NCBI GenBank assembly: GCA_021805565.1
Contig: JAJZFA010000012.1
Span: forward strand, 1 to 56,264
From: Pseudomonadota bacterium
Lineage (GTDB): Bacteria > Pseudomonadota > Alphaproteobacteria > Acetobacterales > Acetobacteraceae
Length of the DNA stretch: 56,264 nt
Direction of reading: 5' to 3'
The notes under the pieces were generated by a model. The model was not told the origin of the DNA. It did not search any database and saw only the letters and a program-made list of their open reading frames with translations. The translations under genes and the position numbers were made by a program. Numbering within the stretch: the stretch's first letter is position 1; every line of letters begins with the position of its first letter. Below, piece by piece: positions 17,635-26,952 of the stretch.

Positions 17635-18803
17635 CCCGGCTCCACCGGGTTGCGCGACCGCGCGACCCAGTGCCAGCCCACGACAACAAACGCAATCAGA
17701 AGCGGCGGCACCACCGTCAGGTTCAGCGCCACCCAGCCACCGGTTATCTCGATGGCGCCGGATGTCACGGCCGTTACAGCCACGCTGCCGAATACGATGA
17801 AATCATGCGTCGCCTGCACGCGGACTCGCTCCTCGGGCGAATGGGACGTCGTAAGGATCGTCGTCCCGCCGACGAACATGAAGTTCCAGCCTACGCCCAG
17901 CAGCGCCAGCGCCGACAGGAATGTGCCGAACAGCGGCGGTTCGTACACGTTGATCGCCACGCATCCCAGCGTCAGGGCGCCGCCGATCATAATGATCCAG
18001 TGTACCCCGAACCGCTGGATCAGCCGTCCGGTGAAGAATCCCGGTGCGTACATCGAAACCGAATGGGCGCGGATGACGTCGGCGCTGGCGGCCACGCCGA
18101 AGCCGCACAGCATCATCTGCAGCGGGGTCGAGGCCATGACCAGGTTCATTGTGCCGTACCCAACCAACGAGCTGACCACGGCCGTAATGAAATCCGGCCG
18201 CGCGAAAATCGTCCGGAACGGCACCGGGATGCCCGCCTTCCGGGGTGCCGGGGGCACCCGCACAAACCGGAGCAGGATGGCGGCGATAACCGGCAGTACT
18301 GGCAAGTAAAGATAGGTTGCCAGAAACACGTAGTCCGGGATCAGCGCATTGGTTCGCTTCACCATTTCCGGCCCAACGATCGCCGCGAGCACGCCGCCGG
18401 CCAACACCAGGGACACCGCTTTCGCCTTTGCGTGCGGATCGGCTACCTCGGCCGCCGCAAAGCGCAGGTGCTGGGAAATGCCGAAGCCAAGCCCCGCCGG
18501 GATCGCGCCCAGGCAGTAGATGGCGAAGTTACCGGTATAGATTCCAAGGGCGAAGGTCAGGCTGCCGGACATCATGATCGCGCAGCCCAGCCAGAATCCG
18601 CCGCGCCGGCCCAGCCGGGGAAAGGCGTAGCCGGCCAGGACCGACGCACCCATAACCGAAACCATCTGGATCGCCATCGGCAGCGTGTTCAGCGCGCTGC
18701 CCGACAATCTATAACCGACCAGCGACGCCATGATGGTCTGGCCCGACATCACGGACGTTGTCAGCGCCTGACAGGCGAACAACAGCCAGACATTCCTGTT
18801 CAT
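17613..18803 (-). CDS. Major facilitator superfamily transporter
   Basis: 396-aa polytopic membrane protein with about 12 hydrophobic segments, beginning MNRNVWLLFACQALTTSVMS. The loop between helices 2 and 3 reads FPRLGRRGGFW, corresponding to the MFS G-x-x-x-D-R-x-G-R-R signature but without the Asp. The sequence resembles the group of bacterial MFS proteins with unassigned substrates (QHLRFAAAEVAD, VGWNFMFVGGTTIL). Substrate unknown. It is convergent with the serine hydrolase (22-bp 3' overlap) and lies 21 bp downstream of thiL on the same strand. Confidence 0.9.
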   Translation of the reverse strand: MNRNVWLLFACQALTTSVMSGQTIMASLVGYRLSGSALNTLPMAIQMVSVMGASVLAGYAFPRLGRRGGFWLGCAIMMSGSLTFALGIYTGNFAIYCLGAIPAGLGFGISQHLRFAAAEVADPHAKAKAVSLVLAGGVLAAIVGPEMVKRTNALIPDYVFLATYLYLPVLPVIAAILLRFVRVPPAPRKAGIPVPFRTIFARPDFITAVVSSLVGYGTMNLVMASTPLQMMLCGFGVAASADVIRAHSVSMYAPGFFTGRLIQRFGVHWIIMIGGALTLGCVAINVYEPPLFGTFLSALALLGVGWNFMFVGGTTILTTSHSPEERVRVQATHDFIVFGSVAVTAVTSGAIEITGGWVALNLTVVPPLLIAFVVVGWHWVARSRNPVEPGYAPTAR

Positions 18804-18824
18804 CTATCGGGCGTCCCATCCTCG

Positions 18825-19775
18825 CTAAAAATGGCTCCAGCCTCCCCGTGTCAAAGCAAGGGGTTCTCCGCTGGCCTGACGCACCATGACCTCTGGCGAC
18901 CCGGAATGGAAGTGTCCGATCCGGGTGACGTCCATGCCTGCCCGCGCCGCCGCCGCCCGCAGCGCGTCCGACCGGCCGGGGGGCACGGCAAGCAGCAGTT
19001 CGTAATCGTCGCCGCCGGTCAGACAGGTCGTTAGCCAGTCCGGGCCCGCCGCACGCGCCGCACCGGATAACGGCACGTTTTCGATTGCGATGTCCGCCGC
19101 CAGCCTGCTTTCCCGGCACAGATGTCCGAGGTCCTGCACCAGCCCATCGGACACATCCATTCCGGCCGAGGCGATGCCGGCCAGTTCCAGCCCGGTGCGC
19201 GGCTGTGGCAGTTGGTAGCGGCCAAGCAGATGGCCGGACGGATCGGCCAGCCGCCCGAGGGCCACCGCGAGGCCAAGGGCGCCGTCGCCGATCGTGCCGG
19301 TGACCCAGATACCGTCCCCCGCCGTCGCGCCAAAACGATGAACGGCGGTGCCCGGAGCGACGTGCCCGATCAGTGTCAGCGACAGCGAAATCGGCCCGGG
19401 TGTCGCGGTGGTGTCGCCGCCGAGCAGCGTCACGCCATAGGTTTTCTGGTCCTGTGCCAACCCGGCGGCGAAGCCGGCGAACCAGGCGTCCGGTGTGTCC
19501 CTGGGTGCCGACACCGTCATCAGGTAGTTCAGCGGTACCGCACCCTTGGCCGCGAGGTCCGACAGGTTCGCCCGCAACAGCTTGCGTCCGATCCGGTCTG
19601 GCGGATCTGCCGGCAGGAAGTGCACGCCGGCCACCATGGCGTCGGCGGTCAGGACAAGTTGCCGCCCGGCCGGAGGCGTCAGCAGGGCAGCGTCGTCGCG
19701 GAGGTCCAGCGCACCCGGCCCGGCCAGCGGGCGGAAATGACGCGCGATCAGGGAAAATTCGGCTTCTAGAGCCAT
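18825..19775 (-). CDS. thiL: Thiamine-monophosphate kinase
   Basis: 316-aa kinase that makes thiamine diphosphate, the cofactor of PDH E1 and transketolase, both encoded in this window. PurM/AIR synthase fold: RDDAALL and LVLTADAMVAGVHF near the N-terminus, LLGGDTT in the middle, MDVSDGLVQDLGHL, and TGGDDYELLLA near the C-terminus. The start at 19775 (MALEAEFSLIARHF) is typical for ThiL and has GAGG about 10 nt upstream; the open frame continues 57 codons further without homology. The MFS gene follows after 21 bp. Confidence 0.94.
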   Translation of the reverse strand: MALEAEFSLIARHFRPLAGPGALDLRDDAALLTPPAGRQLVLTADAMVAGVHFLPADPPDRIGRKLLRANLSDLAAKGAVPLNYLMTVSAPRDTPDAWFAGFAAGLAQDQKTYGVTLLGGDTTATPGPISLSLTLIGHVAPGTAVHRFGATAGDGIWVTGTIGDGALGLAVALGRLADPSGHLLGRYQLPQPRTGLELAGIASAGMDVSDGLVQDLGHLCRESRLAADIAIENVPLSGAARAAGPDWLTTCLTGGDDYELLLAVPPGRSDALRAAAARAGMDVTRIGHFHSGSPEVMVRQASGEPLALTRGGWSHF

Positions 19776-19955
19776 CGTTGCATGCCTCGCGCACAAGCTT
19801 TGGCCGCTCCCGGCGAAACGTCCGGATTCATGATACCAGCTTGCGGCATGTTCAACGAACATCGCTTCGGATTGCGGTGCCGGACACGTTCCGGCCCGGG
19901 TATTGCCGGCGCCGCCGTTATGCAACGGCGCACTTTTCCGTCGCACCCGCCCGCA

Positions 19956-21002
19956 TCAGGTGTCCGGCGGAACCAGGGGCACCAGATGCGATAGAAATGT
20001 TTCCGCGCAGGCACGCCAGGAAAACCCTTCGGCGTGGCGACGGCAGGCGGTGCGATCCGCGGTCAGGGCATCCAGCACCGCGGTGCGCAGGCTTTCGTTC
20101 AATGAACCGATCTTACCGTCCGCATTCGCCAGCACATCCTTCGGGCCGGTGACCGGGAATGCGGCGACGGGTGTACCGCAGGCCAGCGCCTCCAGGATCA
20201 CCAGCCCGAACGTATCGGTGCGGCTGGGAAACACGAACACATCCGCCGCCGAGTATGCGCGGGCCAGAGCCTCGCCATACAGCGGGCCGGCAAACGTGAC
20301 GGCTGGATGGTCCCGTTGCAGCGCTGCCCGTTGCGGGCCGTCACCCACCACCACTTTCGACCCCGGCAATTCCAGCGCCAGGAAGGCGCCGATGTTCTTC
20401 TCGACCGCGACCCGCCCGACATAAAGGAACACCGGACCTGGCAAGCCAGCGAACGCATCGCGCGGGTAAGGCCTGAATTGATCCAGATCGACCCCGCGCG
20501 ACCATGGTCTGATATTTTGGAATCCGCGCGCCGCGAGATCGTCCCGCAGCGACTGGGTGGCGACCATGATGCCTCGCCCGGCGCCGTGAAACCGCCGCAT
20601 CCAGGCATAGATCGGACGCACCGGAAATCCGGTGCGGGCATGAACGTATTCGGCGAACCGCGTATGGAACGCAGTGGTGAAGGCAAGCCCCGAACGCCTC
20701 GCCCAGCCCCGCGCGGCGAGGCCGAGCGGCCCCTCGGTCGCAATGTGCAGGGCGTCCGGCTGAAAGGTTTCGATCATGCGGATCAGACTGCGGCGCGGCA
20801 GGACCGACAGCGCGATATCGGGATAGGTCGGGCAGGGTAATGTGCGGAATCGGTCGGGGCTGATCGCGTCGGTGACATGACCCACCGCCTGAAGTTCGCG
20901 AATAACCGTGGTCAGGGTGCGAACCACGCCATTCACTTGCGGCTTCCAGGCGTCCGTTACGATCAGGATGCGATGGGACGTGGCCGTTGGCAGCATGTCC
21001 AT
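19956..21002 (-). CDS. Glycosyltransferase family 4 (GT-B)
   Basis: 348-aa retaining glycosyltransferase. The N-terminal acceptor domain starts ILIVTDAWKPQVNGVVRTL, and HIATEGPLGLAARGWAR follows. The C-terminal nucleotide-sugar domain has FLYVGRVAVEKN and the E-x7-E type motif in TFGLVILEALACGTPVAAF. The pattern is that of MgtA/PimB-like mannosyl/glucosyltransferases acting on lipids. It lies 22 bp downstream of the LpxH-like phosphoesterase gene on the same strand and near a lipid kinase, suggesting glycolipid synthesis in the inner membrane. Donor and acceptor cannot be read from sequence. Confidence 0.92.
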   Translation of the reverse strand: MDMLPTATSHRILIVTDAWKPQVNGVVRTLTTVIRELQAVGHVTDAISPDRFRTLPCPTYPDIALSVLPRRSLIRMIETFQPDALHIATEGPLGLAARGWARRSGLAFTTAFHTRFAEYVHARTGFPVRPIYAWMRRFHGAGRGIMVATQSLRDDLAARGFQNIRPWSRGVDLDQFRPYPRDAFAGLPGPVFLYVGRVAVEKNIGAFLALELPGSKVVVGDGPQRAALQRDHPAVTFAGPLYGEALARAYSAADVFVFPSRTDTFGLVILEALACGTPVAAFPVTGPKDVLANADGKIGSLNESLRTAVLDALTADRTACRRHAEGFSWRACAETFLSHLVPLVPPDT

Positions 21003-21024
21003 TCAATCCCAGGACGAACGGGAA

Positions 21025-21873
21025 TCAGACATCGGCCGGTACCGGCGCGGCGGATGGCGCGAAGAACGACAGGCGGTTGGCTGCCGCCCAGTCGATCAAT
21101 TCCATCCGCCCGTCATGATGTTCCACCAGCGCGGTGCAGCTTTCCACCCAGTCGCCGTCGTTCAAGTAAAGAATGCCCTGTACTTCGCGCATTTCCGCAT
21201 GATGGATGTGGCCGCAGACCACGCCATCGAACCCCCGGCGGCGCGCTTCGGACGCCAGCGCGACCTCGAACCGATCAATCGCTTTCACCGCTTCCTTGAC
21301 CTGTCGCTTCAGCCACGCCGACAGCGACCAGTATGGATAGCCCAGGCGGCGGCGGATGGCGTTGAACCAGCGGTTGACGACCAGTGCGGTTGTGTAGGCC
21401 CAGTCGCCCAGCAGCGCGAGAAACTTGGCGTATCGCACAACGCTGTCGAATTCGTCGCCATGCATCACCAGCAATCGCTTGCCGTCGGCGGTGGTGTGTT
21501 CGGATTCGCGGCGCATCCTGATGCCGCAAATCTCCAGCCCGATGGGTAGCCAGTTCCGGAACATCTCATCGTGGTTGCCGGGAATATAGGTGATATCGGT
21601 GCCGGCGCGGGCATGCCGCACGATCTGCTTCAGCACGTCATCATGATGTTCGTCCCAGTACCAGGATTTTCGCAACCGCCAGCCGTCGATGATATCGCCA
21701 ACCAGAAACAGCGAGTGGCAACTAGTTTTTTTCAGAAAATCCGCCAGAAATTCGCCGCGACATCCGCGCGTCCCAAGATGCAGATCCGAAATAAATATTG
21801 TCCGGTAAACGGGCTGCATACCGGCGGTAGGCATCGGGATCGTCCAAGGGGCGTTCATTGGGTGATCAATCAT
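21025..21873 (-). CDS. UDP-2,3-diacylglucosamine diphosphatase-like metallophosphoesterase
   Basis: 282-aa calcineurin-like phosphoesterase with all metal-binding motifs: SDLHLG, VGDIIDGW, IPGNHDE, MHGDEFD and GHIHHAEMR. It resembles the LpxH family, whose members remove UMP from UDP-2,3-diacylglucosamine in lipid A synthesis. Many alphaproteobacteria use LpxI instead, and the extended N-terminus and the link to a GT4 enzyme suggest a paralogue with a related glycolipid or phospholipid role. The exact start is uncertain (ATGs at 21873, 21858, 21834 and 21819 are all possible). Confidence 0.88.
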   Translation of the reverse strand: MIDHPMNAPWTIPMPTAGMQPVYRTIFISDLHLGTRGCRGEFLADFLKKTSCHSLFLVGDIIDGWRLRKSWYWDEHHDDVLKQIVRHARAGTDITYIPGNHDEMFRNWLPIGLEICGIRMRRESEHTTADGKRLLVMHGDEFDSVVRYAKFLALLGDWAYTTALVVNRWFNAIRRRLGYPYWSLSAWLKRQVKEAVKAIDRFEVALASEARRRGFDGVVCGHIHHAEMREVQGILYLNDGDWVESCTALVEHHDGRMELIDWAAANRLSFFAPSAAPVPADV

Positions 21874-22050
21874 TTCTGGTTTTACGGTGTTGCGGCATCT
21901 GATACTGTTGTTCCTGAACCGGATAAGTTAAAATTCCGTGACGCCACCGATTTTAGCAAATATCTTAATAAGATCACCGACCTGTCATTGAAATGAAACT
22001 GGAACCGGGCATACACAAGCACTTTGCAGTGGACCTATTCCGAATCGCCA

Positions 22051-22920
22051 ATGATCGTTGTATTCAACCCCGTCGCCGGACGCCGCCGCGCCCATTTACT
22101 GTGGCGGGTGCTGGATGTTCTGGTGGCAAATGGAGTGAGACTCGATCTGGCGGAAACCCAGCGCGCGGGCCATGCCGAATCGCTGGCGCGCGAGGCTGCT
22201 CAACGGGGCGAACATCTGGTCGTGGCGGCCGGCGGCGACGGTACGATTGCCGAGGTCGCCAACGGCCTGATGGGGTCCGGCGCGCGCCTGGGCGTGATTC
22301 CGCTGGGAACCGCCAATGTGCTCGCACATGAACTCGGTCTGGCGTTCGCACCCCGTCCGGTCGCTGCCGCCCTGGCATTCGGACGCACCCGGACATTGTG
22401 GCCCGGTCAGGCGAACGGCCCCGGCGGGACAAAACTATTTGTGCAAATGCTGGGCGTGGGCTTCGATGCACACGTCGTGCACAGTTTACCGATGCCGCTG
22501 AAAAAGATATTCGGCAAGGGCGCCTACGTGATTCAATCGGCGCGCGAACTAACCCGTTACGCCTTCCCCGCGATCCGCATGCGGATCGACGGTGTGGAAA
22601 CCGAGACATCCAGCGTTATTGTTTCAAAAGGGCGCCTGTACGGCGGCGGCTTCCGGCTGGCCGAGGACGCGGCGTCCGGCCAGCCAGGATTTTCCGTGGT
22701 ATTGTTCGACCGCTCTGGCCCCTCCGCCGCCTTGCTCTACGGCGCCGCCCTGCCCCTCAATCTGCTCGGACGAGCCCCGGGCGTTCGTCAAATCCGGGCG
22801 CGGCGAATTGACTTTCTGCAAAACGAATCCGTGCCCGCCCAGACCGACGGGGACCGCGCCGGCTACGCACCGCTGTGGGTTTGCGATGCGCCGGCACCGA
22901 TCCAGGTGGTGACGGGATAA
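22051..22920 (+). CDS. Diacylglycerol-kinase-family lipid kinase
   Basis: 289 aa, DAGK catalytic fold (YegS/DgkB/sphingosine-kinase type). It opens with VVFNPVAGRRR, has the ATP-binding GGDGT at 61-65, then GVIPLGTANVLAHELG and the C-terminal SKGRLYGGGFRLAEDA. It should phosphorylate a lipid such as diacylglycerol; the substrate is not determined. The ATG at 22051 is preferred over a TTG 27 bp upstream because MIVVFNP is the usual start. Divergent from the phosphoesterase/GT4 pair across an AT-rich 177-bp gap that probably holds both promoters. Confidence 0.92.
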   Translation: MIVVFNPVAGRRRAHLLWRVLDVLVANGVRLDLAETQRAGHAESLAREAAQRGEHLVVAAGGDGTIAEVANGLMGSGARLGVIPLGTANVLAHELGLAFAPRPVAAALAFGRTRTLWPGQANGPGGTKLFVQMLGVGFDAHVVHSLPMPLKKIFGKGAYVIQSARELTRYAFPAIRMRIDGVETETSSVIVSKGRLYGGGFRLAEDAASGQPGFSVVLFDRSGPSAALLYGAALPLNLLGRAPGVRQIRARRIDFLQNESVPAQTDGDRAGYAPLWVCDAPAPIQVVTG

Positions 22921-22939
22921 CGTAAAACGGCGACCCGCG

Positions 22940-25477
22940 TCAGAATTGTTTCAGCAGGCGGCCGATATAATCCAGTTCCTGACGTGGCCGTTCCTGATCG
23001 GCGCCACGCCGGCGCAGTTCTTCCTGGATCGCCTGGGTCCGTTGGCGCTCCCGCTCGTCCGGCACCACGACGCCGGTGTTGTCGCTGGCGGTTCCCTGGT
23101 TATATCGCCCCAGGGGATCCCGCCCGCCGGGCCCGGCACTGTCCGCCGATCCGGGCAGCGTGCCGGCACCGCTGCCATCCACGCCGGATTCGCCGGGGAC
23201 CGTCATCCCCATCATGCCCCCCGCGCCATCCTGGTCGCCGTCCTCGCCCTGCCCGCTGCCTTCGCCATCGCCGCTCTGCCCTGGTTGCGGGTTCATCTTC
23301 GCGATGGCCTGGCCCATTTCCTTGTTACCCTTCTGCAGGGCCGCGATCGCCTTCTGCTGGGACTCGCCGGCGTCGGAATCTTGCCCTTGGTTCAACCGGG
23401 ACGCCGCGCTCCGCATCGCCTGATCCGCTTCGCCCAGACCGGGGGACATCTCGCCGGTCAGGTCGGCGAACTGCTGCATCAGTTCCCCCAAAGCCCGCCG
23501 CAGCGCCTGCTGAACACGGCTATCGGCTTCGCGCTGCGCGTCTGGGTCGGCCGCGCTGGGCAGGGTATTGCCGCGCTGCTGAGCATGGTCCAGCAACGCG
23601 CCTTCCCGGGCGATCAAATCCTGCACCACGCTTTGCTGACGTTGACCGCGCTGGCGTTTGCCGGCCGCCTGCTTGCCATCGGCGCCCTGGGCGTGGGCGG
23701 TCCGCAACCGGTCGAGCATCCTTTCCAATTGCGCCATTTGTTGCCCAGCGTCCTCCAGACGGCCATGCTTGGCCGCCTGCGCGGCCTGTTCGGCCATACG
23801 CTGCATGTCGCGAGCGGAAAGCTGGACTGCCCTGGGATCGAACGGCATCGCGCTGTTGTTGCGTCGTGCCTCGTCCAGCAAGGCTTTCATGTGGCGATCG
23901 ATGGCTTCCCGCAGCGCATCGAGTTTTTGCGACAGATCCTGCCGGGTGGCGTCGCCGGGCTGCTGCTGAGCCTTGTCGAGCGCATCGCGCGCGTCCTTAC
24001 GCGCCTCCTCCAGAGACCGGGCGCTTTGTTCGGTTTGCCCTTCTTCCATGTGCAGCGCGAGTTGCCACAATGTGTTCTGCGTCTCGGCCACGGCGCTGGC
24101 ACCCCGGTTGCGGACCAGATCGTAATAGGCGCTGGCGAGGTTGAGGAAGGCGCCAATATCGCCGGAAAACAAACCTGGCTGCTGCATCAGCCCATCTAGG
24201 ACCTCTAGCGCCTCTGCCCGGTCGCCGGGATTCCGGCTCAGGCTTTTGCGGACGGCGATCAGGCTTTGCGCGACCGAATTGCGGAAAGGCCGCTCCCCGA
24301 TGGCGAACAGCGCATCCGCGCTGCTTCCAGTCTGGCCGGCGGCGTCGCGGGCGGTTAACCGGCCAGCGACGGCAAGCCCGGCCCAGGGGTTGGCGGTCAG
24401 GTCTTGCTGGCTTACCCCGTGCGCCGCCTTGGGCGATCCGCCTGGCAGCGGAATGACCAGAATCAGCGGCGCGGCATCGGGCCGGTCCTGCAAGTAAAGT
24501 TCGGCTTGCAACGCAACGACACCATAGTCGTCCGTCACCTGCCACGGCAGCCGGGTCTGCTGGCCCGTTGGCAGCGGGCCTGGCTTGTCGCCCCAGGCGG
24601 CGGTTGGCGGGCGATCCGCGATGACGGTCAGGTTCCACGACACCAGGATGCCGCCGCCGCGCTTCACCGCCAGCAGGCCGCCGCGCGTCAGATCGAGGCT
24701 GGCCTGAAAGCTGCCACGATCCAATACCCCGAACGGCACCGTTGACTGGTTCAGCGACAACGCCGGGGGCGGCAACGCCGGGTCGGTGCCGCCCCCGGAC
24801 AGGTTGACGGTCAAATGGGAGCCGGCCGGCACGGAGATCGCGCCGCCGCCTGCCTTGAGAAACAGCGGTGCGATGCCAGTGTAGGCCGGTGGCACGATCC
24901 AGGCCTGGAGCTCGGCCCCTGGCGGGCTGGGCTTCACCGGCAAGGACAGGGTCACGGCGGCGTAGAGCCGGGCCGGGGCATCGGTATTGGCGACCGTCAG
25001 GCAGGCGAGCAGCGCAAGCAGCAAGCCATATCGCAGGGCCCGGGGGTCGCGTCGTGCCAGTCCGGGCCGCGGGATACCCACCTGAAGTCGCCCGATCTGG
25101 GCCGCGGCGCGCGCGGCATGGGCCCGCCACAGCGCCAAACCTAAAGCATCCGCGGTCGCCGGTGTGTCGGCCAGCGCCGATAGCGGCCGGTGCAATAAGC
25201 CAGACCGCGTTTCCAGCCGCCGGTCGGCCGCCCGGCTATCCGGTAGCCGGACTTGGCGAAGTTCCCGGAACAGCAACCACGCCACCGTCAGCGAAACCAG
25301 TGCGAGCAACAGCGCATGCAGAAACGGCGGCAGCAACGGCGGCAGGTTCAGCAGCGCGGCGCACACGAAAATGCCAAACGCGGCGAGCGCCGGCCACAAC
25401 GCGGACCAAACCGCCTCGAAAAGCAGGGCGGCGCGCGCCAGCAGGCGGCGGCCAGCCAGGCGCGCCGGACCGGTCAT
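22940..25477 (-). CDS. DUF4175 / TIGR02302-family membrane protein
   Basis: 845-aa protein of the alphaproteobacterial family TIGR02302. About two transmembrane helices occur near the N-terminus (LWPALAAFGIFVCAALLN, LHALLLALVSLTVAWLLF) and another near residue 150. A large domain of unknown function follows (PSPPGAELQAWIVPPAYTG), then a long Gln/Ala/Arg-rich helical segment and a Gly/Asp/Gln-rich low-complexity tail, ending QELDYIGRLLKQF. Function unknown; often next to lysA, as here, where its ATG overlaps the lysA stop by 4 bp. An envelope role is inferred from membrane segments only. Confidence 0.9.
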   Translation of the reverse strand: MTGPARLAGRRLLARAALLFEAVWSALWPALAAFGIFVCAALLNLPPLLPPFLHALLLALVSLTVAWLLFRELRQVRLPDSRAADRRLETRSGLLHRPLSALADTPATADALGLALWRAHAARAAAQIGRLQVGIPRPGLARRDPRALRYGLLLALLACLTVANTDAPARLYAAVTLSLPVKPSPPGAELQAWIVPPAYTGIAPLFLKAGGGAISVPAGSHLTVNLSGGGTDPALPPPALSLNQSTVPFGVLDRGSFQASLDLTRGGLLAVKRGGGILVSWNLTVIADRPPTAAWGDKPGPLPTGQQTRLPWQVTDDYGVVALQAELYLQDRPDAAPLILVIPLPGGSPKAAHGVSQQDLTANPWAGLAVAGRLTARDAAGQTGSSADALFAIGERPFRNSVAQSLIAVRKSLSRNPGDRAEALEVLDGLMQQPGLFSGDIGAFLNLASAYYDLVRNRGASAVAETQNTLWQLALHMEEGQTEQSARSLEEARKDARDALDKAQQQPGDATRQDLSQKLDALREAIDRHMKALLDEARRNNSAMPFDPRAVQLSARDMQRMAEQAAQAAKHGRLEDAGQQMAQLERMLDRLRTAHAQGADGKQAAGKRQRGQRQQSVVQDLIAREGALLDHAQQRGNTLPSAADPDAQREADSRVQQALRRALGELMQQFADLTGEMSPGLGEADQAMRSAASRLNQGQDSDAGESQQKAIAALQKGNKEMGQAIAKMNPQPGQSGDGEGSGQGEDGDQDGAGGMMGMTVPGESGVDGSGAGTLPGSADSAGPGGRDPLGRYNQGTASDNTGVVVPDERERQRTQAIQEELRRRGADQERPRQELDYIGRLLKQF

Positions 25478-26802
25478 GCCGGCAGGCGCTCCCGCTCCCA
25501 CGCCGCTTCGGCCGCCTGGCGATCGCCGATAACCGACCAACTGCCCCGGTCCACCCATACCTCGGCCGCCAGCGGACGTGCATTGTAGGTCGAACTCATG
25601 ACCGAACCATACGCGCCGGCGTCGAGAATTGCCATGATCGCGCCGGGGGTCAGCGGCGGCAAGGACCGGCTTCGCGCCAATGTGTCGCCGCTTTCGCAAA
25701 CCGGGCCGACAACAGTCGCCGGACCGCCGAGCGTATGGGCGCCGGAAGCGGCGACAGGCACAATCCCGTGCCAGGCATCGTACATTGCGGGGCGGACCAG
25801 ATCGTTCATTGCCGCGTCCAGAACCACGAACGGTTCGTGCGGGGTCTGCTTGACCAGGATGACCGAGGCCAGCAAAACGCCTGCCGGACCCACCAGCCAG
25901 CGGCCCGGTTCCATGGTCAGACGGACATCGAGGTTATGGAACGCTTGCTTCATCGCCGCGGCGAGGCCGGCGGGGGATGGCGCGGGTTCATTGCGGTATG
26001 GAATCCCCAGGCCGCCGCCGCAATCCACCGTTTCGACGTGCAGGCCGTGGTCGCGCAGCGCCCGCACCAGACCGGCAATGCGGCTATAGGCGGCGCGATA
26101 AGGCGCCAGTGCCAGGATTTGACTGCCGATATGGGTGGCAAGACCAATGGGCCGGATGCCGGGGAGACCTGCGGCCTGCCGATATAGTGCGATCGCATCC
26201 GCATACGGAATGCCGAACTTGTCGGTCGCCCGTCCGGTTGTAATCTTGGTATTGGTGCCGGCATCGACGTCGGGGTTTACCCGCAAAGCCACACGCGCGG
26301 TCTGGCCGGTGCCGGCGGCGATAGCCGACAGCATGGCCAGTTCCTCGGCGCTTTCGACGTTGATTTGGCCGATATCCTCGGCCAGCGCCAGGCGCAGTTC
26401 GGCTTCCGACTTACCGACCCCGGAATAGACAATGCGGGCGGCCGCGATTCCGGCGCGGCGGGCCTTGAGAAGTTCACCGCCGCTGACGACATCGGCCCCG
26501 GCACCGGCGGCGCCGAACAGGCTGAGAACGGCCAGCCTGTCGTTGGCCTTGACCGCGAAATGGACTTCCACATTCAGGTCGGCGCCGGTCATCGCATCGG
26601 CCAGGGACCGGTAACGCGCGCGCATGGTCTCGGCCGAATAGGCCCAGGTGGGCGTTCCCGCGCCGGCGGCAATTCCGGCCAGCGGAACGCCATCGAGCAG
26701 CAGCCCCGCAAAGGCGTCGTATTTCAGCCAGGGACGGGCGGCGATCAGGTCCTGGACGGACGGATCGATGGCAGGGTCGTTGGTAAGAGGCAAAGCAACC
26801 AT
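25474..26802 (-). CDS. lysA: Diaminopimelate decarboxylase
   Basis: 442-aa PLP enzyme, last step of lysine synthesis (meso-DAP to lysine plus CO2). Fold III alanine-racemase-like barrel: PLP Lys in VHFAVKAND, SGGELLKARRAG, the phosphate-binding VDCGGGLGIPY, and the dimer-interface active site GPVCESGDTLA. Full length. First gene of a two-gene unit with the DUF4175 protein (4-bp overlap). No clear Shine-Dalgarno precedes its ATG. Confidence 0.96.
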   Translation of the reverse strand: MVALPLTNDPAIDPSVQDLIAARPWLKYDAFAGLLLDGVPLAGIAAGAGTPTWAYSAETMRARYRSLADAMTGADLNVEVHFAVKANDRLAVLSLFGAAGAGADVVSGGELLKARRAGIAAARIVYSGVGKSEAELRLALAEDIGQINVESAEELAMLSAIAAGTGQTARVALRVNPDVDAGTNTKITTGRATDKFGIPYADAIALYRQAAGLPGIRPIGLATHIGSQILALAPYRAAYSRIAGLVRALRDHGLHVETVDCGGGLGIPYRNEPAPSPAGLAAAMKQAFHNLDVRLTMEPGRWLVGPAGVLLASVILVKQTPHEPFVVLDAAMNDLVRPAMYDAWHGIVPVAASGAHTLGGPATVVGPVCESGDTLARSRSLPPLTPGAIMAILDAGAYGSVMSSTYNARPLAAEVWVDRGSWSVIGDRQAAEAAWERERLPA

Positions 26803-26952
26803 ACAAAAAGTTTATCGCCAGAGACACAGGAAGGGAACACCGGATTTACGACCGCGATGGCCGGGGGATGCGAACCACGTCCACGACAACGGCCGGTCTG
26901 GCCCCGGTCGCGCCGCGATACCGGCCGTAATCCGCCGCACCATCCCGGCCGG

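Noticed and set aside
17415-19034. Plus-strand open frame of 539 aa across the MFS and thiL genes
   Set aside because: No recognisable domain and fully antisense to two well-supported genes.
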